Origin: Pseudoalteromonas arctica | GTDB lineage: Bacteria > Pseudomonadota > Gammaproteobacteria > Enterobacterales > Alteromonadaceae | Direction: 5' to 3' | Assembly (NCBI RefSeq): GCF_012927645.1 | Contig: NZ_JABBMT010000036.1 | Span: 1 to 34,803 of the forward strand | Length of the DNA: 34,803 nucleotides | Part shown: piece after piece, positions 8,647-17,163 of the stretch | Numbering within the stretch: position 1 is the stretch's first letter | Layout: the number at the start of each line of letters is the position of its first letter | Notes under the pieces: generated by a model | The model's database searches: none | What the model saw: only the letters and a program-made list of their open reading frames with translations | Told to the model about the DNA's origin: nothing | Translations under genes and position numbers: made by a program

Positions 8647-8768
8647 GTAATTCCCTATTAGTTGTTTAATCATTAAATATAGAAGATAGACTAACAAGAT
8701 AAATTATTTCATCAAAACTTAATTATCTGTATTATTAGCCATAATTAAATAGAGTAACTGGGATCGAA

Positions 8769-9278
8769 ATGTCTGCCAATTTAAATAAACTAGTAGTGAT
8801 GCTAGAAATGCAAAATGCCATGAATACTAAAGTGCATGAACAATGGTTTAGTCAAGGGTTTGAATGGAATCGTGCGATTTGGGTTGAATGTGCTGAAATG
8901 CTTGATCATTATGGTTGGAAATGGTGGAAAAAGCAAACTCCAGATACCGAGCAGGTAATTTTAGAACTGGTTGATATTTTTCACTTCGGTTTATCACTGC
9001 GCATTGATGGTGAGACTAGTTATTTAGATCTTGCTAAACAACTTGAACAACAGTTAAGTGCACCGCAACAAGCTGATGATTTCAAACAAACGTTAGAAAT
9101 CCTCGCCGCGTCAGCTGTCGCTGAGAAAACTTTTAACGCCGCCGCTTTCGCTGGATGTATGGCGCAAATAGGTATGGATATTGATGATTTATATCGAGGC
9201 TATGTAGGTAAAAACACGCTTAATTTCTTAACTATCCCCCTACACACTAAACAAGAAAACGTATCTTTTTATCACTAG
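8769..9278 (+). pseudogene. Dimeric (all-alpha) dUTPase, 5' part, split by the element
   Basis: This is the N-terminal 153 codons of a dimeric, MazG-like all-alpha dUTP diphosphatase (dUTP to dUMP + PPi, magnesium dependent). Metal-site motifs are present: E40xxE43 (VECAEMLDHYGWKWWKK) and E66LVD69 (ILELVDIFHFGL). After GYVGKNTLNF the family continues FRQDxGYKDG..., but here the frame runs into 15 unrelated codons and stops at 9278. The missing continuation, FFRQDHGYKDG to the stop, lies at 31429-31596. Rejoined, the gene would encode about 207 aa, a normal length for the family. The lost part carries the conserved RQD..YK.G and EDN residues, so the remaining product is very probably inactive. 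It is read in the same direction as the element's recombinase operon, 43 nt ahead of it. Confidence 0.95.
9230..9274 (+). repeat. Left end of the element (terminal and subterminal inverted repeats)
   Basis: The tip AACTATCCCC (9230-9239) mirrors the right tip GGGGTAAGTT (31417-31426). The block ACGTATCTTTTTATCA (9259-9274) mirrors TGATAAAAATAAATACGT (31382-31399) with a 2-nt length difference. Spacing from tip to block is 29 nt here and 27 nt at the right end. These are likely core-type and arm-type recombinase sites. Confidence 0.75.
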
Positions 9279-9281
9279 TAA

Positions 9282-9309
9282 ATGACAATATGTTACGCAA
9301 CATTAAAAT
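9282..9309 (+). promoter_or_regulatory. Candidate promoter of the recombinase operon
   Basis: ATGACA (9282-9287), a 16-bp spacer and TAAAAT (9304-9309) precede the intA start at 9322. The spacer contains the small palindrome TGTT-ACGC-AACA, a possible operator. The leader would be very short, so read-through from the interrupted host gene may matter more. Confidence 0.4.
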
Positions 9310-9321
9310 AGGTGAATAAGT

Positions 9322-10551
9322 ATGTTAGAGATTGATTCAAAAAAATATAAGACTCCATTATTTATATGTGATGATCTTACTCTCATGTTATTGCCTAGTT
9401 GCTTTTCTCATTCATTAACAAAGAATCAAACCATTTATGTTTTAGAAAGAAAAGTAGGAAAAAAAGGTTTTGTTACCCAGAAGCTGAAAGAAAACCAGAT
9501 AAAGAGAAAGCAAGTGGAATTGATATTAGAAAAGTTGAGAAACTTCCTCCAATGGATAGAAGAATATGCTTTATCTAATTCAGAAGTATCTATAGCTACC
9601 CACCACAATCTTTCAAATAAAATATTAAACTATTATATAAATGACATATTGATCGACAAGCTTAAGAAAAGTGAAGGTGTTGTAAAGAAGCATGTTTCAG
9701 CTCTTAAAGCATATTATAACTATTTAGCTAATGCTGGTTTCACCAATATAAAAAATCTTATGATTGAACCCAGACTTCAAGAGCAAGCAAGAGATAATAA
9801 AAAACCTAGAACAGCTGTAAAATATTTAACACCAGAACTTAGATCTATTATTTATCAAAACACTTCGAGTATTAGAGATGAATTGCTTTTGAAGACTAGC
9901 GGCGAAGTAGGCTTAAGATCTAAAGAAAATGTAGGCATTCTACTTAATGATTTTGAGGTCGGTAATAAAAAGCATAAAGGTTTACTTTCATTGTTTAAAG
10001 AGATGAAAGATAACCCAACTAAAGATGAATTCAAATTTTACCTTCAGGGAAAATACACTAAGGCACCTAGAAATGGATTCGGCCAACCTAGAAATATCTT
10101 TTTCACTCGTGAGCTGTTATTAAGAATGAAAGAGTATTACGACAATGAACGTCCAGAAAGTGACTCTGATCACTTTTTCTTGAATGACGATACCGTCTAT
10201 TTCGGCACACCAATTTCAGTAAAAAGAGCGTCACTTGTATTTACAAAAGTATGCGAAAGTGTATTAGAAAAGCAAAAAAATGGAATGTTACCGTTAGATG
10301 GTCAGCTATTAGAAAAAGATCATACACATCATGTTCTAAGGCATAGTTTTGGTACAGATAAGTTTTATTATTTAGCTGAAAGTCGCCAAATAGCTATCGA
10401 CAATGTCACTGCGACTTCTATTGTTTATCTCACTGTGGCAAGGCTCATGGGACATAACGCCGAAGGTGAATATGCCTCTAAGACTACAAAAAAATATATT
10501 CGCTCTTGCAACATCAAAAAAGATTTTGAGGAGAAGCAACAATGGTTCTAG
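9322..10551 (+). CDS. Tyrosine recombinase (IntA-like, first of trio)
   Basis: This 409-aa site-specific recombinase is the first gene of a four-gene operon. An N-terminal SAM-like DNA-binding region (about 60-150) precedes the catalytic domain. The complete active-site set is visible: R199 in VGLRSKE, H337-x-x-R340-H341 in HHVLRHSFG, H378 in LMGHNAEG, and the probable nucleophile Y392 in TTKKYIRS. The start has GGTGA 8 nt upstream. The last 10 nt overlap the next gene, indicating translational coupling. By analogy to SE elements it should cut and rejoin one or both element ends. The gene runs in the same direction as the interrupted dUTPase gene. Confidence 0.88.
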   Translation: MLEIDSKKYKTPLFICDDLTLMLLPSCFSHSLTKNQTIYVLERKVGKKGFVTQKLKENQIKRKQVELILEKLRNFLQWIEEYALSNSEVSIATHHNLSNKILNYYINDILIDKLKKSEGVVKKHVSALKAYYNYLANAGFTNIKNLMIEPRLQEQARDNKKPRTAVKYLTPELRSIIYQNTSSIRDELLLKTSGEVGLRSKENVGILLNDFEVGNKKHKGLLSLFKEMKDNPTKDEFKFYLQGKYTKAPRNGFGQPRNIFFTRELLLRMKEYYDNERPESDSDHFFLNDDTVYFGTPISVKRASLVFTKVCESVLEKQKNGMLPLDGQLLEKDHTHHVLRHSFGTDKFYYLAESRQIAIDNVTATSIVYLTVARLMGHNAEGEYASKTTKKYIRSCNIKKDFEEKQQWF

Positions 10552-12776
10552 AAGCTAACTCTGAATTCTCTAAAAAGCAGCAAGAAAAACTGATAAACCA
10601 ACAAATAAGGATGGATAAAGAATTAGCATCCAAGTCTAAGGTTGCTGAGCTAACATTCGACATTAACGCTAATCAATTTTCGATCCCTAGCTACGAAGGT
10701 GGTGATTATGCACCTCATAATGTGACAATTTCGCCTAACATCCCAGACCACATTAAGCTTATCTTCTCAACACTTAATAGGGCTAACTACCTCGTCTTTG
10801 TTGATAATAAGGGGACTATAACTCATAAGAAGCAAGCTCATTCAACATACAAAATCTTTATCGATTTTATGTGTTCTGAACCCTTTGAAAAAAAAGATCG
10901 AATCAAGATTTTAAAAAAATTTGAAACGCATAGAGTGAACATCGACAAAGTTAAACCTCAAAGTTCAGGCCTTCATGCTATTAAATCAATGATTAAGCTC
11001 GCTATTGAAGATGAGTGGTTCAAAGAACAGCTATCTGAAGCGCAATATGCCTACCTTTTTACACTGTCAAAAACAAAGCCAGCTCCTTCTTCCGAGCGAG
11101 ACCAGATAAACTTGGCTGCTTGGTTTGCTCAACATACTTGGTTAAGAAGAGATGATGTTGGTATAGGGCATACATTGTTTTCTCGATTAGCATCACCAAA
11201 AGCTACAATAAAATCGTTTAGTGTTACTATTGAAATTGCAATGTTAGAAACATTGAAAGCAAAGGAAGCATTAATAGCGTTATTTCTTGATGCCCCCATC
11301 ACATCTGATGAAATACCGGTTGAGCGACCAAGAGCCCAATTTCCTGTAAAAAGCGAGCATGACGTACATGTTAGAAAGTGCTTTTTAACAACATTTGATG
11401 TTTTACGAGCAGCATATCATTCATTAGGAGAGCCATCTGCTAATCTAAAAACAGCTATCAAGCTGTTTCTTTCCGAAAACATTCGAGAAGATGACTTAAA
11501 GCGCTATGATGAGGCATTTTTTAGAAATAAGCCCGCTTTCAACTCACCTTCAATAATCACTTCCAGAAATAAGTTATTTTTTTCTGTGTTTTTTTTGCAT
11601 GAACTTGCTGAATATGTGCATAGCGGTAATAAAGAAGAACTTCAAGTTCCAGCCAGCCAAGGAGAGCACTTACTATTTCACTGGCTTATGGCAACACAAA
11701 CCGTTCAAGCATCTGATATCGCAAAGTTATCTGGAAGTAACTTTCAATTTATTAGAAGGCGAAACGGTAAGATCACACATATTAGGAATGAGTATTATAA
11801 AGGACGTGCAAAGACTGTTCATAAACCAAAGGAAATAAGCACTAATACAACCCTAGGCAGTGCAATCCTTTTATTCATTTTACAAAGAACACCAAAGTAC
11901 GATAATTCAGCTAAATTAACTGGGTCATTGAAAGATGTCGCAACAGGAGTGTCTTTTGCGAGATTTATAAACTTCCTAAACACATATCTAAATGAGAAAA
12001 TCATTACTCAATCAGATAAAGAGAAGTCATCACTCGTTTTTTTAAAGGCCATAACAAAGCTACTTGATAATGGTATTAGCGCACTAGGGAAAAACAAAAC
12101 TGTTGAAGAGTTATGGGAAAATTGTGATACACCATGCAAACGACATTTATTTAAACCTTCTTCAATCAAAACAGCAGCAGTTTATGCGTCGTCAGATAAT
12201 TTTAACCCAACTCAACTGACTAACTTTCATTCTCATACAAATAAAACAGAACGAAATGACTACCTAACCCCAAATAACGAAGAATGGATGAATAACACAG
12301 GCTTAATAACAAGAGCTGTAATGCAAGATCTAACCGTTAATCTTTTTAAGGCATCAGAATCTGAAAAGCAGGCGTTTAATTCTCAGTTTACAAATGCTTC
12401 AGAATACATTTCAGCTAAAACAGAAGAAACACTTGCTAGAATGAAGCTTGTAACAGGTAAAGAGGACGGGAAAGTAAATGATTTAGGCCTTCTAACTAGT
12501 TATAAAGATGCTGATGAGCCAAGCGACACAATTTATCTCGTTGACTCGCCAGAAACAGTAGTAAAACTTAGGCATTTCTTATCTGAAGTAAAAAAGAAGC
12601 ATCATATATTGGCTAAAAACTCCCCTGAGTATCTATTAATGACAGTCCTTCCAACAGTTGAATGGATAGAAAAGTTGTTTGAATACAAGCGTTTCTCAAC
12701 AAAAGACAAAGGTGAGCAACTATATAAAAAACTTGCATCAATTTTACCACCATTATTTAGCGCACACATGAGGTAG
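10542..12776 (+). CDS. Tyrosine-recombinase-fold protein without full active site (Tfp-like)
   Basis: This 744-aa protein is the second of the trio and overlaps intA by 10 nt. The segment LLFHWLMATQTVQASDIAKL (378-397) aligns by eye with the helix that normally holds the first catalytic Arg (TG.R.sEi..L), but Gln/Ala stand there. I see no HxxR pair near SSIKTAAVYASS (540-551). A box like the end of a recombinase, NFHSHTNKTERNDYL (561-575), keeps H565 and Y574. This fits a structural or catalytically impaired partner, like the 'tfp' gene of SE elements. The N-terminal ~370 residues have no motif that I recognise. Identification rests on position, size and the residual fold motifs. Confidence 0.65.
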   Translation: MVLEANSEFSKKQQEKLINQQIRMDKELASKSKVAELTFDINANQFSIPSYEGGDYAPHNVTISPNIPDHIKLIFSTLNRANYLVFVDNKGTITHKKQAHSTYKIFIDFMCSEPFEKKDRIKILKKFETHRVNIDKVKPQSSGLHAIKSMIKLAIEDEWFKEQLSEAQYAYLFTLSKTKPAPSSERDQINLAAWFAQHTWLRRDDVGIGHTLFSRLASPKATIKSFSVTIEIAMLETLKAKEALIALFLDAPITSDEIPVERPRAQFPVKSEHDVHVRKCFLTTFDVLRAAYHSLGEPSANLKTAIKLFLSENIREDDLKRYDEAFFRNKPAFNSPSIITSRNKLFFSVFFLHELAEYVHSGNKEELQVPASQGEHLLFHWLMATQTVQASDIAKLSGSNFQFIRRRNGKITHIRNEYYKGRAKTVHKPKEISTNTTLGSAILLFILQRTPKYDNSAKLTGSLKDVATGVSFARFINFLNTYLNEKIITQSDKEKSSLVFLKAITKLLDNGISALGKNKTVEELWENCDTPCKRHLFKPSSIKTAAVYASSDNFNPTQLTNFHSHTNKTERNDYLTPNNEEWMNNTGLITRAVMQDLTVNLFKASESEKQAFNSQFTNASEYISAKTEETLARMKLVTGKEDGKVNDLGLLTSYKDADEPSDTIYLVDSPETVVKLRHFLSEVKKKHHILAKNSPEYLLMTVLPTVEWIEKLFEYKRFSTKDKGEQLYKKLASILPPLFSAHMR

Positions 12777-12781
12777 CAATC

Positions 12782-15457
12782 ATGCAAAGAAATCTACGAA
12801 GCATAGAAAAAACAGCATATGAAACGCTTATTCAAGAAATGAACGATATAATGGTGTTGCACAATGTAATTGATAATTGTTCTTTCACTGACGACAAGTG
12901 GCAATTTGAAAGTAATAGTATTGCCGGTATTTTCGAGTTGGATTTTAGTCTTTTTAGTTTCCCCCTATTTAATGGGGAAAAAGTTTATAAAGTTGTATGT
13001 CATGGTGCAAAAATAGAGCTTACGAATCAAGAGTTTGCAAAGGTTCTTTTTCTAGAGCACTTAGATAAATCGGCAACGCTTTATTATTACCATCGGAATG
13101 GATTTAACTTTATAGCAAAAGTATGTTCTTTTTTAAAAATTTACAATGTAGATGCCATTGATAAAAACAATGTTCAAGATTTTTATAGCTATGCATTTAG
13201 CCATAAAGTCCACGCTAACAATATAGTTAAAAGCTTCTCTCCTCCTGCTTTTCAATCATTATCTGGTAGTGCCTTAAGTTTAAACAACCTTGTTCAATAC
13301 CTAAAGCTCTACAATGTTGAAGGGCTAATAGGCGGCATTACCATTGATACCGAGCAAGAAGCTTTAAACACAGCTTGTAGCACTTTTTTAGGAATGAATT
13401 TAAGCGAGTATCAAAACGGGGATTCATTTAACTATTTAGGCTTAGACATTGGAAAGCACTATATAGATCATTGTGGTAGCTTATTTGAAGAAAACATTCA
13501 GTATGCTATAGCTGCTAGAATTACATTAAATGAAACGATACATGAAGTTCAAAGAGAGTTAGAGCAAGGAAATTTAGAAAGCATTCAGCCTATAGTCGCC
13601 CAAGCACTCATGGGGGAAAAATTAACTGACTTACCAGATCACCAAGTGAGAGTTTGGTCAAAGAAAAAGTTAGAGCAGATTTATGATACATCCCTTAAAA
13701 ACTTCATTAAAAACTATAACCAGTTTGCCATTGTGGCCAGTGCGTTTAAGTTAGATGTTATCAATGAAGTAATAGCAAAAGCTAAATTGCCTGACAGGTA
13801 TGACGCCCAAGAGTTCGTGCGCTCTATTTTATTCGCGAGGTTGAACGATAAAAAAATCAAGAAAGAAGAGAGTATCTTTAAAGAATACCTAGCCGTTTTA
13901 AAAGCCAACGATGAAGATCCAGGTATTGATTTTAAAGAGCTCATATCAATATGTAATAAGACGTTGAACACCTTCAAACAGACATTACCCAATAAGCCTA
14001 ATGAGGCTATAAAACTCTGTCAAAAACACAGTAGTCGAATCTGTATAGAATCAAAGAGTGATGGTGTAAGAAAATTTAAAGCTGGTTTGAACATGGTCAT
14101 GGCCTGCGGAGCAACACTTGTAGTAGGACTGCTTGGTTGGAGACGAAGTGAGTTTGGATTTTCACTGAATGATATCAATTTAAAGGTAAATGAAACGGTC
14201 TTAGATAATTTTTATACATCACTTAGGTTTATGGTCAACTGGACTGTTGAGAAAACAAGCGGAAAAACAAAACTGGATAGGGAAATCACTCAATATGCAT
14301 ACATTGTTATAGACCTATTAGCTAAGTTAAATGAATCTGAAAGTAACTTACCGGCAATCTATTTTGCTTCAAAATCTCGCAGTAAAGGTACAACTCCATC
14401 TTCAGACTCATCGATGTTCATTACCAACCTGATTGATTATGCATGGCCTGATTTTATTCGAAATTACTCAGAAAAAGAAAAAATTCTTAATAGCAATGAT
14501 GAGCAATTGAAAATTGATTTCGAGAAATTAGAAAAAGATTTGCCAATATATATTCTCTGTCAAACTAATAACTCACAATCATTTATCACAAAGATAGAGT
14601 TATACAGAAATGGAGAGTTACCTGAGTTAGAAACAAAAATATTCGATGATAAGTTAACTTTAAAAACAAAGAAAATGTTAAATGATGCGAGTATTGAACT
14701 AATCCCATCAGATATAACTAAAATTCGCTCGCAACTATTACAGGACGTAGCTTATCCTACTCCTCATGCATTCCGTCACATTTGGGCTGAGGCAGCACTT
14801 AGAAGGTATAGAGGAGATATTGGTAAGTTTATTCGAGCTAACTTTAAACACTTAGATGAGTCTTTTTTCATGGCATATTTGCGTGACAAAGAGACGAGTG
14901 CTTTTTACCAGATTGCAAAAAGAACTGTCATAAAAGACATTGTTAGGCAGCAGTTACTTTCATTGACTAATAATGATCGAATATTTGCAGGTGCATTTGA
15001 TCACATGTTAACAAAAGCCGTACATAGTACAAAAGTAGTCTCTCATGAAGAGTACATTGCATTAAGCAATAAGATCAGCGAAGAACGTATTATAAATATA
15101 AGCCCTAGACCATGGGTAACGTGTATGCTTCGCGTCAATACAGAGCGTTTTGCAAAATGCTCTGAAGACGGTGTTCCCCAACCACATAAAGCAGAACCTA
15201 AATTTTGCTTGGGCTGTATAAATGCCAATATTTCAGAAGGGAATTACAATGGCATTATGTTTTATATAAGTACAGATATTAAAGCATGTCGTAATGCAGC
15301 TTTACCTAATTTCATTAGAGAAATGCATGAGCCTGTAGTTCGTGATGCACTTAAACGAATAAGAGAACTTGCTAGAAACACAGACAAATATAAAGAGTTC
15401 ATTGAGCACTTAGAAGAAACCTTGAATATTTCTGAACAACTAAATAGAGCAGCTTAA
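12782..15457 (+). CDS. Large tyrosine recombinase with Cys-rich C-terminus (IntB-like)
   Basis: This 891-aa recombinase is third of the trio, 5 nt after the tfp-like gene. The catalytic domain has a complete set: first Arg in LLGWRRSEFGF (about 454), H662-A-F-R665-H666 in PHAFRHIWAEA, H690 in FKHLDESFF and Y699 in MAYLRDKE. A C-terminal cluster C781, C793, H802, C809, C812 and C836 (pattern ...KFCLGC...) looks like a structural zinc site, a known accessory in large recombinases of this kind. The long N-terminal part (1-440) is mostly helical and unassigned. It probably works with IntA so that each acts on a different strand or end. Confidence 0.85.
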   Translation: MQRNLRSIEKTAYETLIQEMNDIMVLHNVIDNCSFTDDKWQFESNSIAGIFELDFSLFSFPLFNGEKVYKVVCHGAKIELTNQEFAKVLFLEHLDKSATLYYYHRNGFNFIAKVCSFLKIYNVDAIDKNNVQDFYSYAFSHKVHANNIVKSFSPPAFQSLSGSALSLNNLVQYLKLYNVEGLIGGITIDTEQEALNTACSTFLGMNLSEYQNGDSFNYLGLDIGKHYIDHCGSLFEENIQYAIAARITLNETIHEVQRELEQGNLESIQPIVAQALMGEKLTDLPDHQVRVWSKKKLEQIYDTSLKNFIKNYNQFAIVASAFKLDVINEVIAKAKLPDRYDAQEFVRSILFARLNDKKIKKEESIFKEYLAVLKANDEDPGIDFKELISICNKTLNTFKQTLPNKPNEAIKLCQKHSSRICIESKSDGVRKFKAGLNMVMACGATLVVGLLGWRRSEFGFSLNDINLKVNETVLDNFYTSLRFMVNWTVEKTSGKTKLDREITQYAYIVIDLLAKLNESESNLPAIYFASKSRSKGTTPSSDSSMFITNLIDYAWPDFIRNYSEKEKILNSNDEQLKIDFEKLEKDLPIYILCQTNNSQSFITKIELYRNGELPELETKIFDDKLTLKTKKMLNDASIELIPSDITKIRSQLLQDVAYPTPHAFRHIWAEAALRRYRGDIGKFIRANFKHLDESFFMAYLRDKETSAFYQIAKRTVIKDIVRQQLLSLTNNDRIFAGAFDHMLTKAVHSTKVVSHEEYIALSNKISEERIINISPRPWVTCMLRVNTERFAKCSEDGVPQPHKAEPKFCLGCINANISEGNYNGIMFYISTDIKACRNAALPNFIREMHEPVVRDALKRIRELARNTDKYKEFIEHLEETLNISEQLNRAA

Positions 15458-15458
15458 T

Positions 15459-15992
15459 ATGAATATTGACGATTACCTATCTAAATATTTAGATACCAGT
15501 GAATTGCCAGAAGAGGCTAAACCTGAAAAAAGCTCTAGGCCTGACTGGGCAGAGCCATCCAAAAGGTCAGGTAAAGCCTATGATGCTATTGAAAGCCTGA
15601 AAGGACAAAAGAAAGCATTTATTAAAAAACATGGAAAGAAATCAGATTACGATCTTAAAGGTAATTACTTAATAACTAAAAAAGAAGTCGCACAATTAGT
15701 CGGCCCAAATGTAAAACCACAGCCTTTATTTTTCAGTAAAACAACGTCTTATTGTGAGGCTCTCTTAACGCATTTTAATAATGCAAATGATGAGCTTAAT
15801 GCCTCAAAAGAAAAGCGAATATCGAAGAAAGGTCGTGGTCTTATGCAGAAAACTAAAGAAGAACTAATCGAGCAGTTGAGAGCCGAAAAAGAATCGAAAA
15901 CAGAGGAATTAACATCACTTGTAGATGATGTTTATCAGCGCACATTAGATAACATTTCCTTAGACATGAAACGAAAGCTAGGTCTTTTGTAA
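15459..15992 (+). CDS. Small fourth gene of the recombinase operon (SRAP/TnpC-like accessory)
   Basis: This is a 177-aa highly charged, Lys/Glu-rich protein starting one base after the intB-like stop codon, so clearly coupled. The middle (ITKKEVAQLVGPNVKPQPLFF, about 69-89) could be a helix-turn-helix, and the C-terminal third (MQKTKEELIEQLRAEKESKTEEL) is a probable coiled coil. Recombinase-trio elements commonly carry a small accessory gene here (tnpC in Tn554, a fourth conserved gene in SEs). Its exact role is not known to me, so the call rests mainly on position. Confidence 0.6.
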   Translation: MNIDDYLSKYLDTSELPEEAKPEKSSRPDWAEPSKRSGKAYDAIESLKGQKKAFIKKHGKKSDYDLKGNYLITKKEVAQLVGPNVKPQPLFFSKTTSYCEALLTHFNNANDELNASKEKRISKKGRGLMQKTKEELIEQLRAEKESKTEELTSLVDDVYQRTLDNISLDMKRKLGLL

Positions 15993-16039
15993 ACTAGTAA
16001 AAATAACAACTTTAATAAATTCAATTGTGGTAAATAAAA

Positions 16040-16645
16040 ATGAACAAAAAACATCAAGAACATATAGTTTGTATCAAAGCTTCAGCTGTTGAGCATAGAG
16101 AACACGGTTTTGTAGATTATGAATTAAACCTAGCAGACCTTATGCTAGGACAAAGAGCGATGCTCGAAAATGATGAAGATTTTAGGCAAGTACTACCTAT
16201 CTCTATTTTCACGCACAACGGCAAAGTATGGGCTTATGAAAGAACGTCTAAAGGCGGAGAAAGCCGTCTTCACAACAAGATTGCCGTAGCCGTTGGTGGT
16301 CATTGGGATATGGACGACATTATTACAAAAGATGGCATTATAGATCTTGAAGAATCACTTCAAAAAGCGATGGAAAGAGAGCTGTTAGAAGAAGTAAAAC
16401 TATCTTCAGCAGTTGTTAAGTCTACTAGATTAAAGAAGATGATTTGTGCTGATGATACTGAAGTAGATCGTGTTCATATGGCTATGATTTATATGCATGA
16501 GCTAGACGGAGAAGGTATCGAATCAGCTGAAGATCAACTAAAAACTGTTGGCTTTGTCTCTCCCCAAGAGTTATTAGACGGTGGCTACAATATTGAAGTG
16601 TGGGCCAGAATTGTATGCGAAATTTTGGTATCAGACCAAGTTTAA
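16040..16645 (+). CDS. Nudix hydrolase
   Basis: This is a 201-aa Nudix-fold pyrophosphohydrolase. The Nudix box is nearly complete: G99-x5-E105-x7-R113-E114-L115-L-E117-E118, with Lys120 in place of the final Gly. GGHWDMDD precedes the box, as the beta strand before it usually does. The substrate (nucleoside diphosphate derivative) cannot be told from sequence. It follows the recombinase operon by 47 nt and is first of the cargo genes; no strong ribosome-binding site is seen. It may be carried as a regular neighbour of the recombination module. Confidence 0.85.
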   Translation: MNKKHQEHIVCIKASAVEHREHGFVDYELNLADLMLGQRAMLENDEDFRQVLPISIFTHNGKVWAYERTSKGGESRLHNKIAVAVGGHWDMDDIITKDGIIDLEESLQKAMERELLEEVKLSSAVVKSTRLKKMICADDTEVDRVHMAMIYMHELDGEGIESAEDQLKTVGFVSPQELLDGGYNIEVWARIVCEILVSDQV

Positions 16646-16672
16646 AACCGTTTTTAAATCATAAGAAAGTTA

Positions 16673-16715
16673 AAGGCCAAACGACATTTCACAAATAGAA
16701 ACGTGGTTTGGCCTT
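16673..16715. terminator. Inverted repeat after the Nudix gene
   Basis: A perfect 10-bp stem, AAGGCCAAAC (16673-16682) / GTTTGGCCTT (16706-16715), with a 23-nt loop lies 28 nt after the Nudix stop. No T-run follows, so it may be a bidirectional terminator between the Nudix gene and the leftward gene at 16780, or a protein-binding site. Confidence 0.45.
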
Positions 16716-16779
16716 ACCCACCCTTTTCCCTTGTTGCTCAGGATTATTTCAGCTACTTAGCGTACCTTTCACTTATTTT

Positions 16780-17034
16780 TCAAGAAAAATCACCAGTTCT
16801 CATGCGAACTAGCATGTTCATCACTTCATCAGCATCAATGGAAAGCTGCTCAAAAGGTGACTTACCTTGCAACGGGCGCTTGGGTTTAGTCAGCCACTCT
16901 TGGCACATCTGATCATCAAATTTAAATTGGTTCATCAATTCCTGATAAATATCAAAATGCTCAGATTTTAAATGCTCTAGCTCAGTTAAATTAGTATGTT
17001 TTTCTACTGAAGGTTTTGAGTTGTTATTAGACAT
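16780..17034 (-). CDS. Lone MbcA/ParS-type antitoxin toxin-binding domain (DUF2384-like)
   Basis: This is an 84-aa protein. Its C-terminal half reads CQEWLTKPKRPLQGKSPFEQL (44-64) and then VMNMLVRMRTGDFS, which matches the DUF2384 pattern (W-L-x-P...L-x-G-xx-P-x-x-L...v...L-x-R-i-x-x-G). In type II systems this domain closes the active site of a RES toxin. Here no RES-like toxin and no HTH part are present; the N-terminal 43 residues are polar and helical. It lies between the Nudix gene and the BrxR-like regulator, transcribed towards the Nudix gene. No good Shine-Dalgarno is visible before the ATG, so the start is uncertain. It could be an anti-toxin guard, a remnant, or a protein with another partner. 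Confidence 0.6.
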   Translation of the reverse strand: MSNNNSKPSVEKHTNLTELEHLKSEHFDIYQELMNQFKFDDQMCQEWLTKPKRPLQGKSPFEQLSIDADEVMNMLVRMRTGDFS

Positions 17035-17090
17035 AAATTTAAGCTTTTAAGTAGTGATGATCTGTATCAACACTAAAGCATAAAATCTAT

Positions 17091-17119
17091 TTGCTGTCTA
17101 ACTCATAATGAGACATACT
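17091..17119 (+). promoter_or_regulatory. Candidate promoter and operator of the WYL-controlled defence operon
   Basis: TTGCTG (17091-17096), a 17-bp spacer and CATACT (17114-17119) lie 45 nt upstream of the regulator's ATG. The spacer contains the perfect palindrome CTCAT-A-ATGAG (17102-17112). An operator between -35 and -10 fits autorepression by a BrxR/CapW-type dimer, but the site is assigned only by eye. Confidence 0.45.
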
Positions 17120-17163
17120 ATTTCAATTCAAATAGAAAATGTCAATAGAATCAGATTTATCGA

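Noticed and set aside
16673..16715. Integron attC site
   Set aside because: The inverted repeat has no attC-type core (RYYYAAC/GTTRRRY) and no integron integrase or cassette structure is near.
16703..16912. Small plus-strand open frame near the antitoxin-like gene
   Set aside because: It is antisense to a frame with a recognisable DUF2384 pattern and has low-complexity composition.
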